Origin: Fonsecaea monophora
Taxonomy: Eukaryota > Ascomycota > Eurotiomycetes > Chaetothyriales > Herpotrichiellaceae
NCBI RefSeq assembly: GCF_001642475.1
Contig: NW_019173956.1
Span: 278,852-342,851 of the forward strand
Direction: 5' to 3'
DNA: 64,000 nt
The notes below the pieces were generated by a model. That model saw only the letters and a list, made by a program, of their open reading frames with translations, made no database searches and was not told the origin of the DNA. Shown one piece after another: positions 35,858 to 47,035 of this stretch. Each line of letters begins with the position of its first letter. The stretch's first letter is position 1. Position numbers and translations under genes: made by a program.

Positions 35858-37012
35858 TGTCGTATTGAGTCTCTCGTGACGCTCGCTACAGATGCTACGT
35901 GATAGGACTCAACTGTGTGCACTTCCTGGTGGTCTATGCGGGGCGGACAAGGACACTACCTACTGACTCCCGGACAAAGCGGACAAATTGGAATCTGCTC
36001 GTGTGTGTTCGAGGAGTGAGATGAAGAGCTCGCACAGTTCAACTTGAGGGTTGGCTGACAGTCCAGCACCACCGAATACCCACCTGCTTCCGACTCTGCG
36101 GCGCGACGAGCATGGCTGAAACACCGCTGACAGAGAGCTCACCGTGATCTGTGCATCTGTGACTGATCAGGTTCCTAAGAAAGGCGACAATGTTGAAACC
36201 ATTGCGGTCGAGGAGCGCGAACAAATCAATGGCGCCGGGAGGTCTTCAGCGATTGTCCCAAAGGAATGTGCAAATCCTACATTAATCGTACAATGCCATA
36301 ACACCTGCACTACACGTCTCGTTGAACGCAAAGTCGGCATCACGAGGCTGATGACCTGAACCATCGAGATTTTGCAGCCCCCTTGGCTCTATTCTCCGTC
36401 CACTCTACTCAAATGACGATGCAAAGTACGCTCGGGAGCGGTAACGGCGTTCCCACGATCATTCCGAGCCTCTGCAACCCTATTTGTCCCCTTTCGCTAA
36501 ATGGCGTGCGGCGCAAACAAGATCTCTGACCGAGAATCTTCGGAAGCAGTGTACATGTTGTCTAGTGCCTTACAGCACGCGCGAAAACTAATCTGGTTGT
36601 TTCAAGATCAGAGTGGTATTGGAAAGGAGACAATCGGATTTCGAGAGAATATGAAGAACGACAGGTAGACAGAGCTTGCGGGGAGGAAACACCGATGATA
36701 TTTCAACAGCAGTATCGACTTTGGTTGTCTGGTACCATCGTCTATGTACATACTCGCTTGTCCAGTCCGCGCCCTGACGCGTTCCCTCTCGCCTCCGCCG
36801 AAATGAGCACTCCAAGCAACGTTGGGGATTGACATCCTGAAACAGGACGCATCTATCCAGGCACCGCACCCCAAAATGACCACCTATGTTTCCGCCGGGC
36901 ACACACCCAAATCGAAGACAGTTGCTCCGTATGAGACCTCCATCAAAAGACCATTTCGCTCTCCATTTAAAGGTCGAGGACTAGGGAAAGTGTCTCGAAG
37001 AAAGCCGTGGTC

Positions 37013-37036
37013 ATGGCTGCATGGCTGCATGGCTGC
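37013..37036. repeat. Three tandem copies of ATGGCTGC
   Basis: The 8-bp unit ATGGCTGC occurs three times without gaps, about 300 bp upstream of the thiolase-like gene. It places three ATG codons in three different frames. Confidence 0.8.
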
Positions 37037-37289
37037 ATCACTCATTTCCAGGAGATCGAGCACCAGAGCAGCGACGAGGACCTGGAGAATTTAACCAACG
37101 AAAAAGAAAACCTCGAAATTCCAGGCCAGATCACAAACATTTGGCCAACCAGACAGACGCTCACATTTTGTTCCATCTCCGGACATCCACCGAGAGCAGC
37201 TGGTCTACTCGGTTCACATTCGGCTGAACTTCCCTCGGGGAAACCCAATCAACAACTCCAACTTGAGATGGACAAGGCGGGGTAATTCA

Positions 37290-37336
37290 ACTACAGCCCA
37301 TCTGTCTCTCTCTCCCCCTCCCTATCAACATTAAAA
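37290..37336 (+). promoter_or_regulatory. CT-rich leader of the thiolase-like gene
   Basis: The 35 bases centred on 37308 are almost pure pyrimidine (CTGTCTCTCTCTCCCCCTCC) and lead into ATCAACATTAAAAATGG. The A-rich context at -1 to -5 favours the ATG at 37337 as the start. A core-promoter role is inferred from composition. Confidence 0.4.
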
Positions 37337-39313
37337 ATGGATGCGAGATTGGTCCCCATCGTGGTAGGCGTCGGCGATGCCTTGAATCGATCCAGAAAGC
37401 CAGAAGAAGCGGTGGAGCCTCTGAAATTGATGATTCAGGCCATCGAGACGGCATTTCAAGATACAAACCTCTCACCCTCTGCAGCAACACAGCTCCGAGA
37501 GAGTGTCGAGAGTATCGATGTCGTCCGCAGCTGGACGTGGCCCTATCCCGACCTCCCAGACCTTCTCTGTCATCATCTAGGCATCGCGCCAAAGCATAAG
37601 CACTACCACCCTTTCAACTCAGGCAGTACGCCAGGCATGTTCTTCGATGAAGCCTCTCGCAGGATATCTCTCGGAGATGCAAAAGTCGCCATTCTGACGG
37701 GCGGTGAAGCTCTCGCGTCTCGTGAGTAGGCCATCCCGATGTCTCGGCGCTCATTCAGGGTGACTGTGAGCAGTGAGGGCGTGTTTGGCCGCCAAAATCA
37801 TGCCACCCCCGGGCTGGACCACCATTGAGAAGACCATTCGTGCTGTCGAAGACCCGACCACACGAGAGCTGCAGAAAAGTTGGTTGACAGCCGGCTTGCA
37901 TTCTGACATGGTTATTAACAATGCTCCAGATGTTGCCGGGCGCCATCAAATTGGAGCACCCATCCAAGGGTATCCGCTCTTCGAGAATGGGTTCAGAGCG
38001 CATCGCGGCCAGACCATCTTGGACAACTTCCAAGAGTCAGCCAATCTATACGGAGAATTTGCCGCCGTCGCCCGAAAGAATCCAAATGCTTGGTTCTACG
38101 GAAACTCCGAAACCGCCGAGTCGATCAAAACAGTGACCAGCAAGAATCGGATGATATGTTTTCCTTGTACGATGGGAACCCCTCGTCCATCAAGACCCTA
38201 CACAAATCCAAGGCCCGAATGCTGATCAGTGCAGACCCTCTCTTGATGAACGCGATGAACGCAGTTAATATCGGAGCCGCCATTCTGTTAACTTCGACCG
38301 ATTACGCAAGAGAACTAGGAATTCCCGAGGAGAAATGGATCTATGCTTTGGGTGGCGCCGGCACCAGGGACAGCTTGAACTGTAAGTTCCCAAAACGTGA
38401 TGGTTTTGTTGGTTCAGGCGTTGAATAACATTGCCATGGTAGTCTGGGAACGCCCCAACTTCTACTCAAGCCCCTCGATCTCCGTGTCGTTAGACGCCGC
38501 CATTGCCGCCTCCACCGTGAATAAGGAAGATGTCGATCTTTACGACTTCTACTCGTCTGTAAACTGCACGGAACCGAGGCGTGGAAAGAATCCACTAACA
38601 CAAACTTCAGATGTTTTCCTATCGTGCCGAAGATCGCCTCCAGTCACCTAGACATTCCCATTCCTGACCCGAAGCATCCGGTCACGCTCCTTGGAGGCCT
38701 GACCTTTTTCGGTGGCGCAGGCAACAACTATTCAATGCATGTAAGCCTCTCCCGGGACCACTGGATCGAACTCGCTTTTGCAGCAGCTCTTACTCAAATC
38801 CTCTTCCGATAGGCTCTAACAGAAATGGTGCGAGCACTCCGCGCCGGCAGAGGCAAGGTCGGGCTCGTCCTCGCCAACGGTGGGATCATGACTTACCAGC
38901 ATGTCGTTCTTTTGTCGACCCAGCCACGTCGAGACGAATCACCGTATCCTAAAAGACCACCACTTGCCGAAGTCGTTGTTGATGCGCAGCCTCCAGCCGT
39001 TGAAGAACGAGCAAATGGCGCTGCGGTTGTTGAGGTAGTGTTCCTTCTTGTCGGTATCTGTCCACCGCGGAGCTGATAATCCCTGCAGACCTACACGGTC
39101 GACTTTGGCCGCGATTCGCTTCCCCTCCGAGGACATATAATCGGTCGATTGACGGACAACAACCGCCGCTTCATCGCCAACCATGCCGACGAGTCGACCT
39201 TGAAACAGCTGTGCAGCATGACAACGGAACCGATCGGCAGGAAGGGCTGGGTGAGGAACGATCCTGCCAGCGGGAGAAACCTGTTCAGTTTTGAGAACGG
39301 CCCAAGGCTGTAG
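37337..39313 (+). CDS. TLP1-type thiolase-like protein (acetyl-CoA acetyltransferase superfamily)
   Basis: Seven exons (37337-37721, 37774-38166, 38235-38381, 38443-38554, 38611-38740, 38813-39034, 39089-39313) encode 537 residues; the introns are 52-72 nt. Joins read ALAS-LRACLAA, RMICFP-YPLLMNAMN, DSLN-FWERPNF, DLYDFYS-CFPIVPK, NYSMH-ALTEMV and AAVVE-TYTVDF. The thiolase fold is shown by the N-terminal VPIVVGVGDALNR, the NSGSTPG loop (94-100), AAILLTS, the GGLTFFGGAGNNY block and LANGGIMTYQHV. Exon 7 (464-537, IGRLTDNNRRFIAN, EPIGRKGWVRND) matches the extra C-terminal domain of thiolase-like protein type 1. The usual acylated Cys motif (NRxCxSG) is replaced by NSGSTPG, as expected for TLPs, so CoA-ester binding or lipid handling is more likely than classical thiolysis. 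No peroxisomal C-terminal SKL is present (the protein ends GPRL). Two donors are unusual (GTACGA at 38167 and GTCTGT at 38555). Confidence 0.92.
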
Positions 39314-40786
39314 TTGCGGCTAGAGCGGGCCGTTTTTCAAAGTTCTTGTGGGTGTCCAAACGCCGCTTCAACTTGAAAGACAAGAAATTATTAGACATTG
39401 TGCCAGCAAGAAGCGCCGAGGGTGGTATTGCCTTCCCCTCTGGATCCGACAATGAGATCAGGTGCTTCTGGCCGTCTTGGGGTGTCAAAGTCAGGAGGCT
39501 CCCTTCGGCCCTGGCCGCTCTCCAGGCCAAGTCTCCAAGCATTGCGTCTGTTCCTCCGATATGGTCCGGCACGGTCAGAATGAGCAAGATCGGTGACCAA
39601 GACAAGAAGGGCCACCAGCACTCAACAATACAGAGCCTCAAGTATGGCAAGGACCCATGGCGACCTCCAACCAGAATCAACATCATCCTCCTCCAGATTT
39701 TGAAGGCGTAGGACTGGGCGTGTGGGTTTCCAGATCTTCCCTGCCCCACGGAATACGGACGTCACTGTGTCCTGCGTGGGAGTAGGTGAGCTAATCAGAT
39801 TGCGGTTTAGGATGACTTCGACGCGCTTGGTTTCTGCGGGCAGGAACTACGCATATGCAACACAACTTCTGATCGGATGAGTGGTGGAACGCGATGCTGT
39901 CAACGTGCCTGCACGTGCATACACCTCCATCAAGCAGCAGAGGCATGCTGGGACATTTCGACTCTGTTCCTGTGTAGAAGCAAGACCATTAAATTATGCC
40001 TTCCCACCAGCCTTGCTTCGAAATTTTCACCCACCCTTTCTTCCTGTTTACTCTTTGCTTAATGGCCAACATAGTCACCATGTTCGACCCTTTCTCAATT
40101 TTGTCTTCACGATCCCATATCTCTCGGCGTCCCTTGGCTCTTTTCGACATGGCCTCTGAGACAAAGATATAGTCTATCTGCTCAGCAGCCTCGCCAACCC
40201 CAAGATCACAATCCACTGGGCTTGCATATCGATTCCAAAGCTGGAAGTGGGTGGTCAACGGAAGCCTCGACGGTGGAACGTGCTTTCCGAGCAGATGCCC
40301 GCCTCGGACCGCCCTAAGTAGATACTGCCGGGCATTTCTCTACGCAATCGTCGCCTTTGTCAATATAGTGCCATCGCAGATCCTTCGAGACAAGTGGCCG
40401 TTTTTCTACATACTGAGCCTTTCGTCTCCCGGGAGGGCCGAGCTATCACTGACCGGAGCGCAGCTGCAGGTCCTGATTGTCAACGTGTTGCTGGTCGCCG
40501 GTAATTTCTGCCGGTCCTTGGCTCTCCACAGTAACGCTTCGGGCGAAGAGCCTGATACCTCACCCCAGCCGGGCTCTAGGTGCAACGGTGCGCTGCGTTG
40601 ATCTTGCGAGTGACAATTCCAAGCAAGAAGTCGACGGCGGTGGAGGGGGAAAAAAGGAGTAGAACTGATACTCACTTCCTCACTGATCGGACCAGACGCT
40701 TGAGCCCCGGGGAGGGGGAAGGACATGGCCACGTACGCGTTCACGAGGATTCTGGTGTGTTAGGGTCAAGCCCAGGTCAGGATGCA
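39314..40786. other. Intergenic stretch, no convincing gene
   Basis: Only chance-length open frames are present on both strands. One plus-strand frame (40251-40601) is hydrophobic (IVAFVNIVPSQIL, LQVLIVNVLLVAG) but has no homology I can name. On the minus strand a good donor (GTGAGT near 40672) lies downstream of the kinase relic and may belong to its former 3' part. Confidence 0.4.
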
Positions 40787-41206
40787 CTAGAAAAGCAGTA
40801 TGGGAATGGGAATGGGAATGGCACTCGCAACTCGTAGACACCCTGGTGTCCAGCACCGCCTCGACGTCGCGCTGTCATGCAGAGGCCGTGAGTCCGCGAG
40901 TCCAAGTTTAGAGGGGCCTAGGAGGGTAGATGAGAGGGAGATATGCCTCAGAAACCGTCCGACAGCCTGGACCGCGCTCCGGATACTCAAGGGACTCTTC
41001 ATCCCGTCCTCCACTGCCCCTGAGCCCAGGTATTTCACGATGTTGGGATGACGGCCCAGACGTTCAAACACTTGATGCTCAACCGTGCCGTCGCAGTGTG
41101 GGTAGTACTGCTTCAAAACCGTTTTGTCGTCGATCGCATATGTTCCACCGAAGATCCTCCCCTGGACAGATATTCCTTTGTCTCGCATAAACCTTGGCAG
41201 TGCCAA
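40787..41206 (-). pseudogene. Truncated protein-kinase N-lobe
   Basis: The minus strand encodes a kinase-like start (first ATG at 41188): GISVQGRIFGGTYAIDD, a candidate Lys in VLKQYY, then EHQVFERLGRHPNIVKYLGS, corresponding to strands 1-5 and helix C. After about VEDG the frame no longer resembles a kinase. The catalytic loop, DFG region and whole C-lobe are missing, and other frames in the next 300 bases do not restore them. It therefore looks like a broken copy of a short fungal kinase gene. The VFERLG string is shared with the intact kinase at 27271-28137 (residues 63-68), which suggests related but not recent copies. Confidence 0.6.
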
Positions 41207-44200
41207 GCCGTCAAATCACGTGAATCTCCGCGACACAAGTGCCAATATTATTATATGGCGACATTGAGAACGCTGCGGACTGTTGCAACATTGGTTTGTT
41301 GCCGGAGTGTCTCCTCCCGGAGTAATGGTGGGAATCTAGGCGGAATGAACTTTTCGGGTCTGACAAAGGAAGGAAGGGGGAAAGCCAGGTTGAACCGGAC
41401 ACTCGAGACGGAACGCGGTGGCTTCACGTTGATTGGGTGGTAAGGGGCCGACGGAGATGTAAGAAGCGCCGTCGTAAATGACCAAAGACAATGTGTGGGT
41501 GTTTGACTCTGGGGCGATCGGTGGTTTGACCGAGGAATGGATAGACAAGGAGGCACTGACACCGTCGGAGGCGACGGAGAAGCGGTCAATCGCGTTATAA
41601 AAGTCCTTTGAGGGTTGGAAAAGCCGCTAGTTAACGAACCCACGATCATAGCCTCTGCCGGTTGCTGGGTGAGACGAATGTGCCTTGGATCCGTCGCCGC
41701 CCCAGACTCCTGCAGTGCCACGCTTGGAGATCCTGGAGACGCGGGAACCCACTGGAAGTCGATGTCGTCTCTGGCGGTCTCCTCTCCTCGGCAGCAGCGT
41801 GTATGACTTCCACCTTGACGAGGTCAAGGGGAGTATTCTAATGACGCGTCTTTACCACTCTTCCACCACAAGAGGTCAATCGCGTTCTGTAGTTGTAAGC
41901 AGTCCGCGTGTGGTTCGCATACCATCCCCGCAACAGTCGAGAGCTTTATCGCGTGACCATTCATTTTGAGTGACCGCCCTGTGAGGGATTAAAACGAGTC
42001 GTCGTTGCGTCTGCGCGACAGATTCTCACGCGAACACTTTTTGATGAGATCCCTTTGTTCATGAATAAGTCGACAGTTCTCCTCGGCGAAGGGCAGATGA
42101 GACGGTCAAGTAATCCGGGAATGTATCGGTCGATACCAATGAGTGACACCAAGCCGCGAAGACGCGGGCTTAGCTGCCGCTTGCTTGCTCATTGGAACGA
42201 GCAAGCCCTCCCTGAGTTTCTGTCGAGTTAACAGATCTCCTCCTGGCACACCAGGTCCGTGACAGGATCGCAGAAGAGGTTCAGGAACTGGAGACGAGGT
42301 TGGGATGGCCATGACATAACGCTTGGTAAGCGGAGCGAAAGAAGTGTCCAAGTGGCACTCTTGGCCGCATCCCCTTTAAACTAGTCTCTCGGGCGTGTGC
42401 ATCCAATTGGTGTCGTCGGGGTTAAGACGGGCCGAGGGCACGGATAGATTCGAGCAACGTATTCATACGAATACAAGATATACACACACACCAAATGCTG
42501 CCCTTCTCCGTACAGGCCACTGGTATGGTCACGCATGGGAAAAGACAGGGGGATAGATAGTTGGGAACAAATCCTTTTCCCCCTCAACTCTGTTTTCTGG
42601 CACCGGTGAGTAGAACCCCAAGCCCCCCTTCTGCTTAGCTCGAAGTTTGCACACCGGATTTAATTTCCACGGCCATTCCGTCACACAGGGCGAGAGATTA
42701 ACCTTTGAGCCGTTTGAGGTCATCTGTGCGCTCCCCAATACCCCCTTGCGAATGAGGGCGGTGTCGCGACAAACATACTTCTGAGCCATGCCTCGCCGAA
42801 ATTCAAAATCGCTTTGCTGTGTCACAAAAGTCCCGACTCAGGCAGGAGCATTGCCTGAAGGAGGTATCTGAAAAGCATATTTTCCCCACGTAACTCTTTC
42901 CACCCCTAGCATGCTTCGTCGCTGACTCGCACACTTGCTGACTCGCTGACGTGACTCGGGGGTCCATCTGTTGACAGACACGCCGTGAAACCAATTGGGA
43001 ACTTAGCGTCTCCTATGGTAGGACCAAGCATGTGCGCATCCTTCGCCATTGGAGGATATCGTAATGGCCAACGACCGAAGGAATGTGCACATATTGCAAT
43101 GACTGCCAGCACGTGATTTTCTGATCACGTGAAAATCTTCCTTCGTGCCCCTGTACTCGTCGTTCTCGCAGAGTGCATGGCACAGCGAGGCGTTTATCCT
43201 CCGGGCTTGGCGGCGGCACTGCATTTGTACTCGGAGACGTGGAGTAGGGTCAGGAACTAGACGAGTCGACGCTGCTGCCAGTGATGATGTTTACCATGGG
43301 GCAGGGAAAAAGGCGAAATGGTGGTGTGGACGACGCCGAAGCCGGGAGACGCACAGAAGTCCCTAGCGTTCCTGACACCGGACACTCTGGTGCGAATGGA
43401 AATCGGGGGGAGATAGCCCAGAGACTTGACCTGCGGGAAGGCGGTGACGGTCAGGCTTCGTTCGGGGTTTGCCTTCAACTATCGAATTCTCCTGGCGAGT
43501 CACGGTAGTCAGCTTCACTTGTATCTTCCTCTGCATTTGGCACACAGAGGTCTTTAAGAGTGAGTGTATTCGCACCGAACAGCCTGTTCCACAACGGCTG
43601 CGAAATAAATTGTGCCTCGTCCCCGGATTTCCGGGGTGGCATGTCGCTGGAGAGAAAGCTGACCGTCTGCCTAAGTTGCAAAGTGACATTACACATTCTA
43701 ATAGTCTCATCGAGTCGGCTGGGCTACCTACCGCAATCGAGAGGAGAGCCAGGTCAAGGCTTGGTCGCTCGGCGGCGTCGTTTCCTCAACGCCTTGTAGA
43801 ATTGGTGCCTCAGCCTCGTTGCTCGCGAGCCTCGTTGTCTGCAGCCTCGTAGCCTCGGCAGCACCAAGTCCTTCTCCGCACGGCAGCCAGTTTCTCCGCA
43901 CGAGCACTTGCGGCTAGACCAAAACGGGTCTCACCGCCTACCTCAAACGGCAGAATCATCGCTACTTTCTGAAATCTGAGGTCACGATCAGGCTGCGAAT
44001 GTCGTTTCATGATAATGTGCCATCCTTCATGCCTCTGTCGCCCTCCTGACAGCCAACGTTTGAACCACACCTGGCTTTGATCTGAATCACGCCCCCGCTC
44101 TCGTCTGTCTGTCGGCGTTCGAGGCATGATCGCCGCTCTGATGTCTGCGCCCGGTGCAAACCTGCGGCCGGGCGCATCTCACAAGATCTCATTGAGATCG

Positions 44201-44880
44201 TCCCCTGCGTCTTTCAGGATGGACGTGCTCGATGGAACTTTTGTAACACACTCATATATTCAACTAGGACGCTGATCATGCAGATACGAGGCTCAAACAG
44301 AGTCACCACGGCACACTTCTTCCCCCTACTGGACGATGCAGACACCTCTGTCGTCTTGTCTCGCCGAATGACCGACTTCGCCGCTCCGCAACGAGAAACA
44401 ACGACCTGCGCACGATCCGAGATCCCTTCTGTTCTCACCTGCGCGGCCGCACGGCCTGCCTATCCGTCCACTCGTGTCTACCTACCCTAACCGCTCGATC
44501 TGCGTGCGCGGCAATATCCTGCGCTACCCTACCGATGTGAAGAGAAGTTTCGGGGGGAAGCAACGAGATGGAGAGAGACGGGACCTGCCCAAGAGATGAA
44601 GACGATGCACACAAGACTTTAGCTATCCACACTGCGGCGCTCAGATAACAAATACGTCTGCGGGATACCTCAAAAGCGCGGTGCCTACGGCCAGTCCGCA
44701 TGCCTGGACCTTCCCAGGTCTCCTACTATTGACATGGCAGGGTGCCGTGGCTACTCTCCATGAGAGAGCCCAGGAGATCTGATCACTCATGTGTATTACA
44801 TGCGTGCATGCATGCAATCCTGCCTGCTAATTTGCTCGCCAGTCCTGGAACTCATGCACGATAAATAATATTATATACCC

Positions 44881-44894
44881 CCAGATCGATCTGG
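44881..44894. repeat. 14-bp perfect palindrome
   Basis: CCAGATCGATCTGG reads the same on both strands. It may be a dimeric factor-binding site or chance; no gene starts close by. Confidence 0.6.
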
Positions 44895-45275
44895 ATTTAC
44901 CGTCGCATGTGGCACTGCGATACCTGCCACGGGCTTCAATGTGTTCCCGGCGCCATTCAAGAGACCCGGATACCGTACCGACCCGTGGTGCCGTGGAGGT
45001 AAAGAAGGTAGGGATATTCTAGTGGCGAGGTACTAGTTATTATGGCTATCAGAGGACAAATGAGAAGGAGAGGAAAGACGGAGGAGGAGGAGACAGAGGA
45101 GATAGAGACACGTACTACCTACCTACTGTACTTGTCTTATCAATCCATCAACGAATAGAATCGCTCCTCAAAGCACAATGTATGACTACTCAAGTCACCT
45201 CTCAAATCTAGCTTTGGCGCCTCGTGAGACATTGTCTGATAGTACCGAGCAGACCTGCCGGGATCAGAGCGGCAG

Positions 45276-45323
45276 TGCCTTGCTTTGCCTTGCTTTGCCT
45301 TGCCTGCCCTGCCCTGCCCTGCC
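45276..45323. repeat. Tandem TGCCTTGCTT / GCCCT tract
   Basis: Two to three copies of a 10-bp unit (TGCCTTGCTT-like) grade into repeated GCCCT pentamers. It is a non-coding microsatellite-like tract. Confidence 0.7.
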
Positions 45324-46066
45324 GTGTCCTGGATAGTATTAAAAGCCTACTCAAAATGAAACACTGCAATGCTTCATAGCCATTGCGGAGACAAGTACGA
45401 GGCAAACAAGGACGGACAAAGAGCTTCAGAATCAGAAACGTTCAATTGCCCAGCGCAGACAGTCCCATGTATGTATATGGACCAATCGAATCACAGCCCG
45501 CATACATCCAAGGTGAGGGAAATTCACGCTGCACTGCGGTCTAACCGAGCGTATCGTGAAACCCTCCTTTGCGGAATGAGCGAGTGCGATCAAAATTCCC
45601 CCCCGACCACTCGCAGATCGCTTGATATACCTCCATCCGATTCGACCTCAAAGGTGGCTGGAATCCTCCATCGTAGAGTTTGGACCCTGCAGTCCGTTCG
45701 AAAGGCTGGGAAACCGGTCAGGTTTCTTGCAGGACCCAGACGAACAGAAAAGAAAGGCACTCGGTCAGGACAATCAGGGCCGTGTACTGAACGAGGCTGT
45801 CGTTTCCATATGTCAAACCCCAACGTCGACAATTTTGATCCACCGAGAACTTTTTCTTCCCCAGACTGACAATAGTTCAGGCCCCCGAGTTGCCCAAGCC
45901 AAGGCACACGGAAAATTGTCGAAGGGGCTCCATCGGCGTCGGAATGGTGCTTGTTTGATGTTTTTCGGGAGGAAAAAAAAAACGACAAGGTAAAGGGGCT
46001 CGTGTGTCGGGGAATGAGTGTCGTCGGCCGTAGAAATTGCGATAGCTGTGACCGACAAACACTTCC

Positions 46067-47035
46067 TTGCGCATCGAGGGGGTCATCCGCAGGAACGTAG
46101 GGCTGGACAACCCAGGGCAAGCCACGGGTTTAAACGGTTGCCGAGTCTTTCGAGACACGGATCACGACCGTGACAGCGTGATCGCTGTGAGAAAACGGCG
46201 GCTGACATCGCCGGCAGAAGTCAGACGCCGTACTGACAGGCAAACCGCTCTCGACAGAATATCCATGGACACTGTATCCACGTGGTGGATCTGTACCATG
46301 GCCGAATATCTAATAGTAGGAGTCGAAGGACGCCGGATTACCGACGACACTCGCTCAACATGGCGGCACCAACTCCACAAAGAGGCGTGTGCAGACCACT
46401 TTGGGCCCCTTTCGTGCCACGGGCAGAGCGATCCTGATAAGGACTCTGAGAGTGGTCCAGGGGGAAATAAAGAGATACTGCAGCACTTTGGCCGAGTAGA
46501 AACATCTTCCCATGTCACAGGCATCAATTGTGGCATGTACGTGGCGCTGACACTTGAAATTGGAAGCGGGAGCGGAGAGCTGCGCCCAGTGGGCAAACAC
46601 TGCCAAATCAAACACTTAGGTCCGATTGGTCGCCGGTGCTCCAGATTTCAGTGCGGCGAGAAGACGAGGCATCTCGGTTCATCCACCCTGACCGCCATTA
46701 AACGGCCGGGAGGTCGAAAGCCTCGTGCGCCTCCAGCACACAAGGGCAGATTTCGTTCTGGACCGTGGCCGAGTCGACAGTCGCTAGCTTCCTCGCTCGC
46801 CGACGAGTGGGAAGGAGAGCGAGTATCTCGGAAAACAGTCCAATTCGACAAGTCGTCTATCCTGCTGGACCATCAAAGTCCTGTGGCATGGCGCGATAAA
46901 TCTTGTTCGACAGAAAGCCTTACAAGGCTATATCCGCGGCATCTTCCCGGATGCATCGAGTATTTCCCCCCCAAGGTGAGCTCATCGCTCGAGTATGATG
47001 ACATGTGTACATGTGCATCTCGATCGCAATCGTGA
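46067..47035 (+). CDS. Unusually long ORF, hypothetical protein
   Basis: This frame is open for about 322 codons. The first ATG is at 46265, giving 256 residues (start MDTVSTWWICTMAEYL). At roughly 53% GC such a length is unlikely by chance, which is the main argument that it is or was coding. A good donor (AAG|GTGAGC at 46976) near the end could mean that exon 1 stops at 46975 and more exons follow. The product is rich in Arg, Ser, Gly and His, with a basic Pro-rich middle (KRPGGRKPRAPPAHKGR) and several Cys. I recognise no domain. It stands alone in a 16-kb gene-poor block. It could be an orphan gene or a fragment. Confidence 0.35.
   Translation: MRIEGVIRRNVGLDNPGQATGLNGCRVFRDTDHDRDSVIAVRKRRLTSPAEVRRRTDRQTALDRISMDTVSTWWICTMAEYLIVGVEGRRITDDTRSTWRHQLHKEACADHFGPLSCHGQSDPDKDSESGPGGNKEILQHFGRVETSSHVTGINCGMYVALTLEIGSGSGELRPVGKHCQIKHLGPIGRRCSRFQCGEKTRHLGSSTLTAIKRPGGRKPRAPPAHKGRFRSGPWPSRQSLASSLADEWEGERVSRKTVQFDKSSILLDHQSPVAWRDKSCSTESLTRLYPRHLPGCIEYFPPKVSSSLEYDDMCTCASRSQS

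Larger units (their letters stand above)
28138..37336. other. 9.2-kb stretch of fragmented ORFs, probably decayed genes
   Basis: No intact, recognisable gene spans this stretch. It contains short open frames on both strands, some of which join across single frame changes or one or two stops (29.2-30.0 kb; 31.8-32.4 kb), two small candidate genes (33951-34206, 35393-35857) and the hairpin at 31878-31914. I see no terminal repeats, integrase, reverse transcriptase or transposase motif, so a transposon origin is not supported by what I can read. Confidence 0.45.
41207..46066. other. 4.9-kb stretch with no convincing gene
   Basis: All open frames are of chance length. A TATAAAAG string is at 41596 on the plus strand, but no gene follows it. 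A perfect palindrome lies at 44881-44894 and a CCTTG/CCCTG tandem tract at 45276-45323. A weak two-exon minus-strand reading from ATG 43696 can be built but is not supported well enough to list as a gene. Confidence 0.45.

Noticed and set aside
41595..41605. TATAAAAG string resembling a TATA box
   Set aside because: No plausible gene starts downstream on the plus strand, and fungal promoters often lack TATA, so the string alone is not informative.
43363..43696. Two-exon minus-strand reading starting at ATG 43696
   Set aside because: It can be built with a GTGAAG donor and a CCCGCAG acceptor, but gives only about 80 residues without any motif, and alternative frames look equally good.
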